DNA of 64,000 bases from contig NZ_JAUZDX010000008.1 of NCBI RefSeq assembly GCF_030704685.1, positions 124,001 through 188,000 on the forward strand, given 5' to 3'. The position numbers were made by a program, and so were the translations under genes. Below the pieces are notes generated by a model, which made no database searches, had not been told where the DNA came from, and saw only the letters and a list, made by a program, of their open reading frames with translations. This DNA comes from Acidovorax sp. A1169. GTDB taxonomy: Bacteria; Pseudomonadota; Gammaproteobacteria; Burkholderiales; Burkholderiaceae_C. Shown piece after piece: positions 1 to 8,776 of this stretch. Every line of letters starts with the position of its first letter. Position 1 is the first letter of the stretch.

Positions 1-1
1 C

Positions 2-160
2 GCGGTGGCAACCGTGCGTGCCGGCCTGCGCGAGGGCGGGCCGATCATCGTGAATTCGTCGCGCTCCATCCTCTACGCCTCGGGCGGCGAGGATTTTGCC
101 AGTGCCGCCCGCGCCGAAGCCGTGCGCACCCGGGCCGTGCTGGAAGCGGCCCGGGGCTGA
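2..160 (+). CDS. pyrF: Orotidine 5'-phosphate decarboxylase, C-terminal end (partial)
   Basis: These are the last 52 codons of a gene that enters from the left edge. The frame is open from base 2 to the TGA at 158-160. The peptide contains IIVNSSRSILYASGG and then an alanine-rich helix. I recognise this as the C-terminal phosphate-binding segment and tail of type 2 (mycobacterial-type) OMP decarboxylases, common in Burkholderiales. The enzyme makes UMP from OMP in cytosolic pyrimidine synthesis. The catalytic core lies outside the window, so the call rests on one motif. The next gene starts 64 bp downstream on the same strand and looks unrelated. Confidence 0.7.
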   Translation, partial: AVATVRAGLREGGPIIVNSSRSILYASGGEDFASAARAEAVRTRAVLEAARG

Positions 161-224
161 TGACCCCCGGCGCGCGGCAGGCCCGTGCGCCCACGCGCGC
201 AGCGTTCACGGCAAGGAGCCCTCG

Positions 225-1121
225 ATGCAACTGAAGTGGCTGGAGGATTTCATCGTGCTCGCGCAGGAGCGCAGCTTCACGCGCGCGGCCGAGTTGCGGC
301 ATGTCACCCACCCCGCCTTCGGTCGGCGCATCCGTGCGCTGGAGGAATGGGCTGGCACGCCCCTGGTGGAAAAGGGCGGTGGCCCGGTGACGCTGACGGT
401 CGCCGGCAAGCGCTTCCTGGAGACGGCCGGGCAGATGGCCCGCAGTCTGGCCCAGTCGCATGAAGAAATGCAGAGCATGGCCGGGCGCACGGCGCGCACC
501 GTGACCATCGTCACGGGCCGCACCCTGGCGCGCACCCTGCTGGCCGACTGGCTGGTGCGGCTGCCACGCGCATTGCACGCCAGCGAGCTGTGCATCCGCA
601 CCGGCTCCCTGGCCGAAACAGTGGCCCAGCTCGAACGCAGCGAGGCCGACTTCTCTCTGGTCTACCACCACACCGCCCTGGCCGTGCGGCTTGATGCCCG
701 GCAGTTCAGCCACGTGACGGTGGCCAGCGACCGGCTCGTGCCCGTGTCGCGCGCCACCACCCAGGGCCAGCCGCAGCACCGCTTCGGCACAGAAGGCCCG
801 GCCACGGCCTACCTGGCCTATGCGCCCCAGCTTGCGCTGGGCCGGCTCGTGGAGGATCACCTGGCCAACCACCCCCATGCGCCCCGGCTGCAGCGCGTGG
901 TGGAGTGCGACTCGCCCGATGCCTTGTACGAGTACGCGCTGCGCGGGGTCGGTGTGGCCTGGCTGCCATGGTCCCTGGTGCATGCGGACTGCAAGGCCCA
1001 GCGCCTTGCGCTGGCGGGCGATGCGCGCATGGAGGTGCGTTTCGATGTGCGCCTGTACCGGCCCAAGCGCCGCCTGACACCGCTGGCTGAGGCGTTCTGG
1101 CAGGCATTTGCCCAGCGTTGA
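225..1121 (+). CDS. LysR-family transcriptional regulator
   Basis: A 298-residue protein. The N-terminal winged helix (about residues 1-60) contains FTRAAELRHVTHPAFGRRIRALEEWAG, shown here as FTRAAELRHVTHPAF followed by GRRIRALEEW, a LysR-type HTH. A ligand-binding domain follows (about 90-295). I chose the ATG at 225 because AAGGAG lies 7 bases upstream and the LysR domain begins there; an upstream in-frame ATG at 96 would overlap pyrF. The recognition helix reads THPAFGRR where most family members have AVSRQ-like residues, so its operator may differ. The next gene in the same direction encodes a Bug binding protein and is a plausible target. The inducer is unknown. Confidence 0.9.
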   Translation: MQLKWLEDFIVLAQERSFTRAAELRHVTHPAFGRRIRALEEWAGTPLVEKGGGPVTLTVAGKRFLETAGQMARSLAQSHEEMQSMAGRTARTVTIVTGRTLARTLLADWLVRLPRALHASELCIRTGSLAETVAQLERSEADFSLVYHHTALAVRLDARQFSHVTVASDRLVPVSRATTQGQPQHRFGTEGPATAYLAYAPQLALGRLVEDHLANHPHAPRLQRVVECDSPDALYEYALRGVGVAWLPWSLVHADCKAQRLALAGDARMEVRFDVRLYRPKRRLTPLAEAFWQAFAQR

Positions 1122-1144
1122 GCAAGACTGGCGAAAGCCAAAAC

Positions 1145-1170
1145 GGCACGGTCTAGTGCCATATCGGCAC
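1145..1170. promoter_or_regulatory. GGCAC/GTGCC inverted repeat before the Bug gene
   Basis: GGCAC, six bases, GTGCC (1145-1160), then another GGCAC at 1166-1170. It lies between the LysR gene and the Bug gene it may control. The arms are short, so this is only a candidate binding site. Confidence 0.3.
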
Positions 1171-1244
1171 CATCGTGACAGGGCTGCATTCTCACAATGA
1201 CTTACATACCGAGCCCAAACCCCCACCCGATGAGGAGTCCCACT

Positions 1245-2228
1245 GTGAAAACCCCCGCCCGTTTCGTGCGCCGCACCGCACTGCTGTGCGCCCTGGCCTC
1301 CTGCTTTGCCGCCGTGCCCGCCCTGGCGCAGGACGCCTACCCCTCCAAGCCCATCACCATCGTCGTGGGCTATCCGCCCGGCGGCAGCACCGACCTCACG
1401 GGGCGTGCCGTGGCGCAGGAGCTGGGCCTGAAGCTTGGCGTGCCCGTCGTGATCGAGAACATCGGCGGCGCGGGCGGTGCCATCGGCGCGCAGAAGGTGG
1501 CCAATGCCGCGCCCGACGGCTACACCCTGCTGGTCGGTGCCAGCAACGAGATCGCCATCAACAAGCTGGTGACCAAGAAGGTCAAGTACGACGTCAAGGA
1601 CTTCACGGCCATCGGCCTCGTCGCCTCGCAGCCCCTGGTGCTGGTGGCGTCGCCCGGCGCGGGCGTGAAGAACCTGGCCGAGTTCACGCAGAAGGTCGCC
1701 AAGAACCCTGGCAAGTTCAGCTATGGCAGCTCGGGCGTGGGCACCTCGCTGCACCTGGCCGGCGAGATGGTCAAGGAGCAGGGCAAGCTGTTCATGACGC
1801 ACATCCCCTACCGTGGCGTGGCGCCGCTGACCAACGACCTGCTGGGCAACAACCTCGAGTTCGGGGTCTTCGTGCTCTCCAGTGGCCTGCCCCACATCAA
1901 GAGCGGCAAGGTCATCGCGCTGGGCACCACCGAGGCCAAGCGCTCGTCCACCACCCCTGACATCCCGGCCCTGGCCGAATCGCCGCAGTTCAAGAACGTG
2001 GACATCGGCGTGTGGTTCGCGTTGCTGGGCCCGGCCAACCTGCCCAAGCCCGTGTTCGACAAGATCAAGAAGGCACTCAACGACACGCTGCAGTCGCCCG
2101 ACTTCCGCAAGAAGCTGGAGGCCAGCGGCTCCACCGTGGCCGCCACCACGGTGAACATGGACCAGTACCTGGCGGCCGAGGTGGCCAAGTACAAGAAGAT
2201 CGTCGAGTTCGCCAAGATCGAGGAATGA
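1245..2228 (+). CDS. Bug/TctC-family periplasmic substrate-binding protein
   Basis: About 327 residues from a GTG at 1245 with GAGGAG at 1232-1237; ATGs at 1197 and 1230 are in frame but lack such a site. The signal peptide has a basic start, a hydrophobic core (TALLCALASCFAAVPA) and probable cleavage after ALAQ. The mature part opens YPSKPITIVVGYPPGGSTD, the glycine-rich ligand loop of tripartite tricarboxylate transporter receptors (Bug family), which bind small carboxylates. No TctA/TctB membrane genes lie nearby, so it is an orphan receptor, as is common in Burkholderiales. Its stop overlaps the start of an AstE/aspartoacylase-like gene, which hints at an N-acyl amino acid or related carboxylate as ligand. 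The ligand itself cannot be read from sequence. Confidence 0.9.
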   Translation: MKTPARFVRRTALLCALASCFAAVPALAQDAYPSKPITIVVGYPPGGSTDLTGRAVAQELGLKLGVPVVIENIGGAGGAIGAQKVANAAPDGYTLLVGASNEIAINKLVTKKVKYDVKDFTAIGLVASQPLVLVASPGAGVKNLAEFTQKVAKNPGKFSYGSSGVGTSLHLAGEMVKEQGKLFMTHIPYRGVAPLTNDLLGNNLEFGVFVLSSGLPHIKSGKVIALGTTEAKRSSTTPDIPALAESPQFKNVDIGVWFALLGPANLPKPVFDKIKKALNDTLQSPDFRKKLEASGSTVAATTVNMDQYLAAEVAKYKKIVEFAKIEE

Positions 2229-3235
2229 TGGGCATGACTGCAGTGACGACATCCCCGCAGCCCCTGGTCTTCGCGCTGCCTGCGCCCGACATCAGCGCCT
2301 GGCGCGCGGGCAACACCGGTACCGAAGGCGTCTGGCACTTCGATTCGGGCCTGAGCGGCCGCCACGTGATGGTCAGCGCCCTGGTGCACGGCAACGAGCT
2401 GTGCGGCGCCTGGGCCCTCAAGGGCCTGCTGGAAGCGGGGCTGCGCCCCGTGCGCGGAAAGCTCACGCTGGCATTCTGCAACCTCGAAGCCTTCGACCGC
2501 TTCGACCCGCTGAGCCACGACGCCTCGCGCTTCACCGACGAAGACCTCAACCGCCAATGGCTCGACGAGCGCATCGACGCTGGTGACACCATCGAGCGCC
2601 GCCGGGCTGCGGCCCTGCGGCCCTTCGTGGCCCAGGCCGACTGGCTGCTGGACATCCATTCCATGCACGAGCCTTCGGCGCCGCTCCTGCTCACCGGCAT
2701 ACAGCCGCGCAACCTGCAACTGGCGCGTGCCATGCGCTCGCCCGAGCACATCGTGGTCGATGCCGGCCACAAGGATGGCGTGCGCATGCGCGACTACGGG
2801 CGCTTCGGCCTGGCCGACGGGACGGGAGAAGGCCAGGGCGGCGACACCCGCTCGCTGCTCATCGAATGCGGCTTCCATGGCGACCCTGCGAGCCGCGCCG
2901 TGGCGCAGGACCAGTGCGTGCGCTTTTTCGAACAGTCGGGTGTGCTCGATGCCGATGCGCTGGCACGGCAACTGCCCGGCTGGCGCCTGCCCGATGCGCC
3001 GCGCCAGTGGGCGCTCGAAGTCACCGGGCCGGTGGTGGCCACCAGCAGCGCCTTCCGCTTCGTGGAGCCCTACACGGGTCTAGAGGTGATCGAGAAGGCC
3101 GGCACGGTGATCGGCGACAACGATGGTGTGCCTGTCACCACGCCGTACGACGATTGCGTGCTGGTGATGCCCTCGGTGCGCCAGGCGCGCGCGGGCGTGA
3201 CGGTGGTGCGCTACGCGAGCCGCTGCGCACTTTAA
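2225..3235 (+). CDS. Succinylglutamate desuccinylase/aspartoacylase family deacylase
   Basis: A 336-residue M14-type zinc amidohydrolase. Metal ligands are visible in HGNELCGAW (His and Glu) near residue 59 and in DIHSMHE (third His) near 145. RFTDEDLNRQW supplies the Asn/Arg substrate motif, and IECGFHGD carries the likely catalytic Glu. Family members hydrolyse N-acyl amino acids such as N-succinylglutamate or N-acetylaspartate. The ATG at 2225 overlaps the stop of the Bug gene by four bases, so the two are probably translationally coupled; ATGs at 2228 and 2234 are alternatives. No other ast genes are present, so this is not the arginine pathway AstE. A scavenging deacylase fed by the Bug protein is my inference. 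Confidence 0.82.
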   Translation: MMGMTAVTTSPQPLVFALPAPDISAWRAGNTGTEGVWHFDSGLSGRHVMVSALVHGNELCGAWALKGLLEAGLRPVRGKLTLAFCNLEAFDRFDPLSHDASRFTDEDLNRQWLDERIDAGDTIERRRAAALRPFVAQADWLLDIHSMHEPSAPLLLTGIQPRNLQLARAMRSPEHIVVDAGHKDGVRMRDYGRFGLADGTGEGQGGDTRSLLIECGFHGDPASRAVAQDQCVRFFEQSGVLDADALARQLPGWRLPDAPRQWALEVTGPVVATSSAFRFVEPYTGLEVIEKAGTVIGDNDGVPVTTPYDDCVLVMPSVRQARAGVTVVRYASRCAL

Positions 3236-3353
3236 AGGCCGCCCTCTCAGGCCGTGGTCCTGGGCCGCAGGGCTACTGCCTGCGCGACAGGCAAGGGGCC
3301 TGGGTGTCGTATAAGCTCGGACACCATCCCCAGTCCTTCCTGTCCGACCTGCC

Positions 3354-4106
3354 ATGCAACAAGACCCCGCCCGTTCTCTTCCCATGGCCGGCGCCACCAA
3401 CTTCCGCGACCTGGGCGGCTACACCGGGCAGGATGGCCGGACCGTGAAATGGCGCCGTATCTTCCGCTCCGACCATCTGGCCGGCCTGACCCCTGCGGAC
3501 CAGGCCCTGCTGGCCGAGTTGGGCGTGACCCGCGCCATCGACTTTCGCGGCAAGGCCGAGGGAGCGGCGTATGCGTATGCGATCCCCGGCGTGGCCTACC
3601 ACCCGCTGGTGATCGAGCCCACCGTGGTGCAGCGCGCGCTGGAGCTGCAGGCCACCGGCCGTGCGCTCACCGCGCAGGACGCGGTGGTCCTCATGCAGGA
3701 CACCTACCGCGGCTTCGTGCACGAGAACGCACCGCGCTTTGCCGAGCTGTTCCGCCTGCTGCTGGCCAGCGACGCACCCACGGTGTTCCACTGCACCGCC
3801 GGCAAGGACCGCACCGGCTTTGCCGCCGCCCTCATCCTGATGGCCCTGGGCGTGCCGCGCGAGACTGTGATGCAGGACTACCTGCTCACCAACAACCTCT
3901 ACCGCCGCCCCGCCGGCATGGGCAGCCACGCGCCCGAGGAGGTGCTGGCCGTGCTGTGGCGTGTGCAGGAGGAATTTCTCGACGCTGCGCTGCACATGGT
4001 GGACCAGGACTATGGCGGCGTGCAGACCTACCTGGTGGACGTGCTCGGGGTGGATGCTGCGGCTCAGCGGCAACTGGTTGGGCAGTACCTGCAGCCTGCT
4101 GCGTGA
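3354..4106 (+). CDS. Tyrosine-protein phosphatase (Y_phosphatase3 type)
   Basis: A 250-residue protein. NFRDLGGY near the N-terminus and the P-loop HCTAGKDRTG with nucleophile Cys147 and Arg153 (CX5R) identify a dual-specificity/tyrosine phosphatase of the PF13350 type, similar to mycobacterial PtpB and to triple-specificity phosphatases. Members dephosphorylate phosphotyrosine, sometimes phosphoinositides. There is no signal peptide, so it is probably cytosolic. It stands alone on the plus strand with about 120 bp on each side. The substrate is unknown. Confidence 0.85.
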   Translation: MQQDPARSLPMAGATNFRDLGGYTGQDGRTVKWRRIFRSDHLAGLTPADQALLAELGVTRAIDFRGKAEGAAYAYAIPGVAYHPLVIEPTVVQRALELQATGRALTAQDAVVLMQDTYRGFVHENAPRFAELFRLLLASDAPTVFHCTAGKDRTGFAAALILMALGVPRETVMQDYLLTNNLYRRPAGMGSHAPEEVLAVLWRVQEEFLDAALHMVDQDYGGVQTYLVDVLGVDAAAQRQLVGQYLQPAA

Positions 4107-4224
4107 GGGCCATCGGCTGCGCGGGAGTTCGTTACACGCGGATACTTGAGTCGCGCTCGCAGCCACTGCAGCGGTGGCATAGTGCACGACTTTCTCGCTG
4201 ACCGACTCTCGAAAGAATCTCCGA

Positions 4225-4800
4225 ATGAATTTTCGCAAGCAATGCCTGCGTGCCGGCCTGGTCCTTGCCCTGTCGTTTGCCGCCCTGTCTCCGGTGGCCA
4301 TGGCGGCGCAGACCGACGCCGAGCGCCAGACCGTGATCATGTCCATGTTCAAGGACGGTGCCGTGCTGACCGAAGAGGTGCACCGTGAATTCTGGTCCGG
4401 TCTCCAGGACCCCGAAGCAGCAGTGAGCCGCAGCGCCATGGAGCGCGTGGCCTTTGCGCTCAAGAACAACATCGAGCTCGAGCGCGCCACCGTGGTGAGC
4501 TACAAGGCCAGCATCAAGCAGCGCAAGCCGGTGGTGGACAAGAGCTACGAGTCGGCCCTCAAGACGCGCCTGGAGATGATGCGCATGCGCAACCTGGCCA
4601 CCGACTCCGTGCTGGCCCGGGACAAGGAGTTCCGCGATTCGCTGGTGGCGGTTTCCAAGGGCAAGCCCGTGGAGACCAACGGCACCAAGATCACCATGAC
4701 CAACGAGCTTATCGACCAGGCGCTGGTGCGGCTCGAAGCCTCCTACGCGCGGCTGGAACGCCTGCTCAATCCCGTCTGGACGGCCTCCCCGGGCAAGTAG
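4225..4800 (+). CDS. Secreted protein of unknown function
   Basis: 191 residues. A clear signal peptide (basic MNFRKQ, hydrophobic LVLALSFAALSPVAMA, cleavage about residue 28) exports it, and there is no lipobox. The mature part is almost entirely predicted helix and charged, ending in LERLLNPVWTASPGK. I recognise no family. It converges on a lipoprotein gene only 18 bp away; both encode small helical envelope proteins, but nothing shows that they work together. Confidence 0.75.
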   Translation: MNFRKQCLRAGLVLALSFAALSPVAMAAQTDAERQTVIMSMFKDGAVLTEEVHREFWSGLQDPEAAVSRSAMERVAFALKNNIELERATVVSYKASIKQRKPVVDKSYESALKTRLEMMRMRNLATDSVLARDKEFRDSLVAVSKGKPVETNGTKITMTNELIDQALVRLEASYARLERLLNPVWTASPGK

Positions 4801-4818
4801 CCTGCAACAGGCCCCGGG

Positions 4819-5325
4819 TCAGCGCGGCATGGACGCCGCTCTCTGTGCCTCCTGGGCCCATTGCGGCTTTGCCGCCCTCACCGCTTCGGTGAAGCGGTCC
4901 ACCGTGGTGCTCACGTTGCGCATCGAGGTCAGCAGGTCCTTGTCCCGGTCGCCACTGCGCTCCAGGGGCTCCAGTCCGTCCACGTAGATGCGCACGGCGT
5001 GCTGCATGCAGTCGGGCATGGGTTCGGTCAGGAAATACTGGCGCAACTGCAGATGCAGGTCGCGCATCCGGCGCACGGTGGCCAGAGGGTCCGCAGCCTC
5101 GGGATCGTGTGTGCTGGTCAGGTGTTCCACGGCCGCGAAATTGTCTCCGATGCGGGCGCGCCAGACCCGCAGCTGGCGTGCGTCCTCGCACGAGAAGGCA
5201 TGGGCCGCGTTCGCAGGCGGTGGCCTGGAGCAGGCGGCCAGCAGCATCAGCGACCACACCAGCAACAAGAGCGTGCAGTGCCTCGCAATGGGCAGGTGCT
5301 GGGAGCGGCAATGGATCAGGTGCAT
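4819..5325 (-). CDS. Small lipoprotein of unknown function
   Basis: 168 residues. The N-terminus (HCTLLLLVWSLMLLAACS) is a lipoprotein signal with lipobox LLAAC, so the mature protein should be acylated at that Cys and membrane-anchored. The rest is helical, with no recognised domain and one additional Cys pair (SCEDARQ and MPDCMQ). It is convergent with the secreted protein at 4225-4800. An ATG at 5325 is used; the signal sequence begins rather late after it, so a start a few codons downstream is possible. Confidence 0.7.
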   Translation of the reverse strand: MHLIHCRSQHLPIARHCTLLLLVWSLMLLAACSRPPPANAAHAFSCEDARQLRVWRARIGDNFAAVEHLTSTHDPEAADPLATVRRMRDLHLQLRQYFLTEPMPDCMQHAVRIYVDGLEPLERSGDRDKDLLTSMRNVSTTVDRFTEAVRAAKPQWAQEAQRAASMPR

Positions 5326-5454
5326 CGGGGGTCAGGCGTGGTCCGTGAAGGGCTGTGTCCCATTGTGCCGTGGCGCAGGGGGTGCGAACCACGGCGGGTG
5401 GCCACGCTCGGCGATACTCCAGCGCAAGGCGGTTCCTCCGCCAAGGAACAAGGA

Positions 5455-6090
5455 ATGGCAGTGACATCTGCAAGCAGTGCAGGCCAGAGCGCCGACGCCG
5501 ATGGTTTCGATGCGGCCTACTACGAGCGCTTTTACTTCAACAAGAAGACCAGTGTGGTGGACCCGGCGCACACCGAGCGGCTCGGTACCTTCGTCTGCAG
5601 CTACCTGCAGTACCTGCGCGTGCCGGTGAAACGCGTGCTGGACGTGGGCTGCGGCATCGGACTGTGGCGCGACCTGGTCGCACGGCATTTTCCGCAAGCG
5701 ACTTTTCACGGCGTGGAATTCAGCGAGTACCTGTGCGGCCGCTTTGGCTGGGAGCAGGGTTCGGTGGTCGACTACAAGGCGCGCACGCCCTACGACCTGG
5801 TGATCTGCCAGGGCGTGCTGCCCTATCTGAACGAGGGCGACGTGCAGACGGCCCTGCGCAACCTGGCCCGGCTCAGCCGCGGCGCCCTGTACGTGGAGGC
5901 CGTCACGCGCGAAGATTGGGAGCAGGACATCGTGGACGAGACCCTGACCGACCCGCGCATGTTCCGCCACCCTGCGCAGCTGTACCGCCGCACGCTGGCC
6001 GAAGGCTTCACCGAGCTGGGTGGCGGTGTGTGGCTGAGCCCCAAGACCGAGCTGCCGCTGTTTGCGCTTGAGCACGCGGGGGGCCAGTGA
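5455..6090 (+). CDS. Class I SAM-dependent methyltransferase
   Basis: 211 residues. Motif I, VLDVGCGIGLWRD, is at about residues 61-73, followed by FHGVEFSEYLC (the acidic motif II region) and YDLVICQGVLPYL (post-motif II), which together mark a Rossmann-fold methyltransferase. The ATG at 5455 is preceded by AAGGAAC; longer upstream reading is antisense to the lipoprotein gene and unlikely. The stop overlaps the DTW-domain gene (GTGA at 6087-6090), so the two are probably co-translated. An RNA or small-molecule substrate is possible, but no target motif is visible. Confidence 0.85.
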   Translation: MAVTSASSAGQSADADGFDAAYYERFYFNKKTSVVDPAHTERLGTFVCSYLQYLRVPVKRVLDVGCGIGLWRDLVARHFPQATFHGVEFSEYLCGRFGWEQGSVVDYKARTPYDLVICQGVLPYLNEGDVQTALRNLARLSRGALYVEAVTREDWEQDIVDETLTDPRMFRHPAQLYRRTLAEGFTELGGGVWLSPKTELPLFALEHAGGQ

Positions 6091-6845
6091 CGGCTGCCAT
6101 GCCCGTGCCGGCGCTGCCGCACGCCGTGTCGCGCCTGCGTTCGGCGCGCCTGGCGCGTGCGGCCAAGCCTTTTCTGGCCCGGGGTGGACCGCGCGGCGAG
6201 CGCTGCACGGGCTGCCGCCTGGTGCCCAGCCACTGCCTGTGTGCCCTGCGTCCGCTGCAGACGACGCGGCCGGGCGTGTGCCTGCTGATGGCCGACATTG
6301 AACCGCTCAAGCCCAGCAATACCGGCTGGCTCATCGCCGACGTGGTGGCCGACACCTGGGCCTTCGGCTGGGCGCGTACCGAAGTGGACCCGGAGTTGCT
6401 CACCCTGCTGGCCGATCCGCAGTGGCAGCCCTGCGTGGTGTTCCCTGGCGAGTTCGTGGCGCCCGAGCGCGTGGTGACGGCGGTGGAGCCGGTGCAGGGC
6501 GGCAGGCGCCCGCTGTTCATCCTGCTCGACGCCACCTGGCCCGAGGCGCGCAAGATGTTCCGCAAGAGCCCGTACATCGATGCGTTTCCGGTGCTGAGCC
6601 TCGCACCCGAGCAGCTCTCGCGCTACCGCCTGCGCCGCTCCACGCGCGAGGACCATTTCTGCACTTCCGAAGTGGCCGCGCTGTGCATGGAGCTGGCGGG
6701 TGAGACCCACGCGGCGCAGACGCTCGAGGCCTACCTCGACGTGTACACCAACCACTACCTGCAGTCCAAGCACCAGTTGCCCGTGGACCTGGGCGACGAG
6801 TTGCACCAGCGCCTGGACACGCTGCGCCTTCCAGCGCGGTCCTGA
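6087..6845 (+). CDS. DTW-domain protein, TapT-like tRNA aminocarboxypropyltransferase
   Basis: 252 residues from a GTG overlapping the upstream stop; an ATG at 6099 is the alternative. CTGCRLVPSHCLC (CxxC...CxC) resembles the zinc-binding cysteines of the DTW family, and LLDATWPEARKMF carries the signature D-T-W region. SKHQLPVD near the end is also typical. E. coli TapT (YfiP) adds an acp group from SAM to uridine 47 of tRNAs, and this protein has the expected length and layout. It is coupled to a methyltransferase, so the pair may modify RNA; that link is inference. Confidence 0.82.
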   Translation: MTAAMPVPALPHAVSRLRSARLARAAKPFLARGGPRGERCTGCRLVPSHCLCALRPLQTTRPGVCLLMADIEPLKPSNTGWLIADVVADTWAFGWARTEVDPELLTLLADPQWQPCVVFPGEFVAPERVVTAVEPVQGGRRPLFILLDATWPEARKMFRKSPYIDAFPVLSLAPEQLSRYRLRRSTREDHFCTSEVAALCMELAGETHAAQTLEAYLDVYTNHYLQSKHQLPVDLGDELHQRLDTLRLPARS

Positions 6846-6856
6846 CTCGCCAGCCT

Positions 6857-7690
6857 TTACTTCGTGGCGCCTGCAGCGGCGCTGCGCTCCTTGACCGACT
6901 GGGCAATGCCGTCGGGCTGCAGGTAGGCGCTGCACGACTGGTACTGCGCAAACTTCTTTTCTGCCGAGGATCCGACAAGTTCGGCCGAGACGAGGGGGGC
7001 CGACTTCTTGAGCTCGTCCCTATGGAAGCTGCCTTCTGCGGGGTACAGCTCCACGGCAGCTTCGAGCATGGCCGCGGCGGCGGTGCGCATGCCCTCCTGC
7101 TTGCCTTTGGCCACCGTGAGCGACAGCCCGTTGAACACATTGCCGCAGCGGATCAGCTCGATGGCCACCGCCTTGCGCGCGCCATCGGCCTGTGCAGGGG
7201 TTCCCAGGCCGTAGGTGCCATCGAGGTACGCCCATTCGTCCAGCGGCGGGTTGCTGGCCGTGCAGGCGCCCTGGTAGGTGCCCAGAAACGCGTTCTTCAT
7301 CTTCAGGTCACCTGCAGCGTCTGCCATCCGGCTGTCGATGACGATCTGCTCGCTGTTGGCATGCACGGTGAACTGGTACAGGTGCCGGGCGTCCTTGCTG
7401 CGCGGGTCCGTGCACGCGGCTTTCCAGGTCTCGTGGCCCACCATGGGTTTCGCCGATTCGGTGACGGTGCAGTCCATGCCGCGTTCCTTCATCGCCAGCT
7501 TCCAGGTCGGGGCCGAGAGCTTGTCCATCTGCTTGCGGCTGACGCAGACTGCCGCAGTGCCGGGCGCTTGGGCATACGCCCCCTCCCGGAAGCCCGGTGC
7601 CGCATGCGATGCCAAGGCCAATGCCGACAGGCCTGCGAGCACAGCGCCCTGCCATGCCGGGGTGAAAACGGGGATCGCGAAATGGTGCAC
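6857..7690 (-). CDS. Secreted protein of unknown function
   Basis: 277 residues from a GTG at 7690; no ATG lies near a plausible start. A signal peptide is visible (about residues 1-28, hydrophobic QGAVLAGLSALALASHAA). The mature protein has scattered Cys, including CVSRKQ, DCTVTES, ACTDPR, GACTAS, IRCGNV and SCSAYL, suggesting disulfides in the periplasm. I do not recognise the family. It converges on the DTW gene with an 11-bp gap and diverges from the RIO kinase gene. The start codon is the least certain part. Confidence 0.65.
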   Translation of the reverse strand: MHHFAIPVFTPAWQGAVLAGLSALALASHAAPGFREGAYAQAPGTAAVCVSRKQMDKLSAPTWKLAMKERGMDCTVTESAKPMVGHETWKAACTDPRSKDARHLYQFTVHANSEQIVIDSRMADAAGDLKMKNAFLGTYQGACTASNPPLDEWAYLDGTYGLGTPAQADGARKAVAIELIRCGNVFNGLSLTVAKGKQEGMRTAAAAMLEAAVELYPAEGSFHRDELKKSAPLVSAELVGSSAEKKFAQYQSCSAYLQPDGIAQSVKERSAAAGATK

Positions 7691-7843
7691 GGCGTGGTGT
7701 CCTGGAGGTGTCTGGCGGTGGGCGGTGTGCAGCGATTGTCGTGCACGGCCAGGCCGCTCCGAGGGGCCGTTGGGACGGCGGGAGCAAGGGCTGTTGCCTG
7801 CCCGGCGACAATGGGGCGGTATCCCATTTTCAGCACAGGCCCG

Positions 7844-8722
7844 ATGAAAGCACCCCCCAGACTCCAGTCCCTCATCGAGGAAGGCCTGATCGACACCGTG
7901 GTCCGCCAGCTCATGAGCGGCAAGGAGGCCATGGTCTTCGTGGTGCGCAGCGGCGACGACACGCGCTGCGCCAAGATCTACAAGGAGGCCAACAACCGCA
8001 GCTTCCGCCAGGCGGTGGACTACACCGAGAACCGCAAGGTGAAGAACTCGCGCTCGGCCCGCGCCATGGCCAAGGGCAGCAAGTTCGGCCGCCAGGAGCA
8101 GGAGGCCGCCTGGCAGAGCGCCGAGGTGGATGCCCTGTACCGCCTGGCCGCTGCCGGGGTGCGCGTGCCGCAGCCCTACAACTTCCACGACGGCGTGCTG
8201 CTCATGGAGTTGGTGACCGACGCCCACGGCGATGCGGCCCCGCGCCTGAACGACGTGGCCTTCACGCCCGAGCAGGCCCGCGCGCACCACGCCACGCTGA
8301 TCGCCGAGGTCGTGCGCATGCTTTGCGCGGGCGTGGTGCATGGGGATCTGTCGGAGTTCAACATCCTGCTGGCGCACCTGCCCGGTGCCGATGGCGAGGA
8401 AGGCACGGACGGCCCGGTCATCATCGACCTGCCGCAGGCCGTGGACGCGGCCGGCAACAACCATGCGCCGCGCATGCTGATGCGCGACGTGGCCAACCTG
8501 CGCGACTTCTTCGGCCAGTTCGCGCCCGAGCTGCTCGCCACCCAGTACGGGCCCGAGATCTGGAGCCTGTACCAGAGCGGGCTGCTGACCAACGAGACGC
8601 CGCTCACCGGCATCTATGCGCCAGAGCACACCGATGTGGACATGCAGGGCGTGCTGCGCGAGATCGAGGACGCTCGCGCAGAAGAAACGGCGCGCCGCCT
8701 GCGCATGGCGACACCGACTTAG
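7844..8722 (+). CDS. RIO-type serine/threonine kinase
   Basis: 292 residues. EAMVFVV followed by CAKIYKEA supplies the nucleotide-binding strand and Lys, VHGDLSEFNIL (His166, Asp168, Asn173) is the catalytic loop, and IIDLPQAVD is the RIO metal-binding motif that replaces DFG. The Tyr/Arg-rich insert after the Lys (NRKVKNSRSARAMAK) fits the RIO1 flexible loop. Bacterial RIO kinases are cytosolic ATP-dependent kinases or ATPases of poorly known function. The gene stands alone between a divergent secreted protein and a GNAT gene 54 bp downstream. Confidence 0.87.
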   Translation: MKAPPRLQSLIEEGLIDTVVRQLMSGKEAMVFVVRSGDDTRCAKIYKEANNRSFRQAVDYTENRKVKNSRSARAMAKGSKFGRQEQEAAWQSAEVDALYRLAAAGVRVPQPYNFHDGVLLMELVTDAHGDAAPRLNDVAFTPEQARAHHATLIAEVVRMLCAGVVHGDLSEFNILLAHLPGADGEEGTDGPVIIDLPQAVDAAGNNHAPRMLMRDVANLRDFFGQFAPELLATQYGPEIWSLYQSGLLTNETPLTGIYAPEHTDVDMQGVLREIEDARAEETARRLRMATPT

Positions 8723-8776
8723 GAAACGGCCTCGGGCACAATCGGCGCCCCCTGCCATTTGCCAGCCCTCGCCGCC

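Noticed and set aside
45..2252. Very long open frame on the minus strand opposite the LysR and Bug genes
   Set aside because: Long antisense frames are common at this GC content; it shows no domain, and both opposite genes have clear families and ribosome-binding sites.
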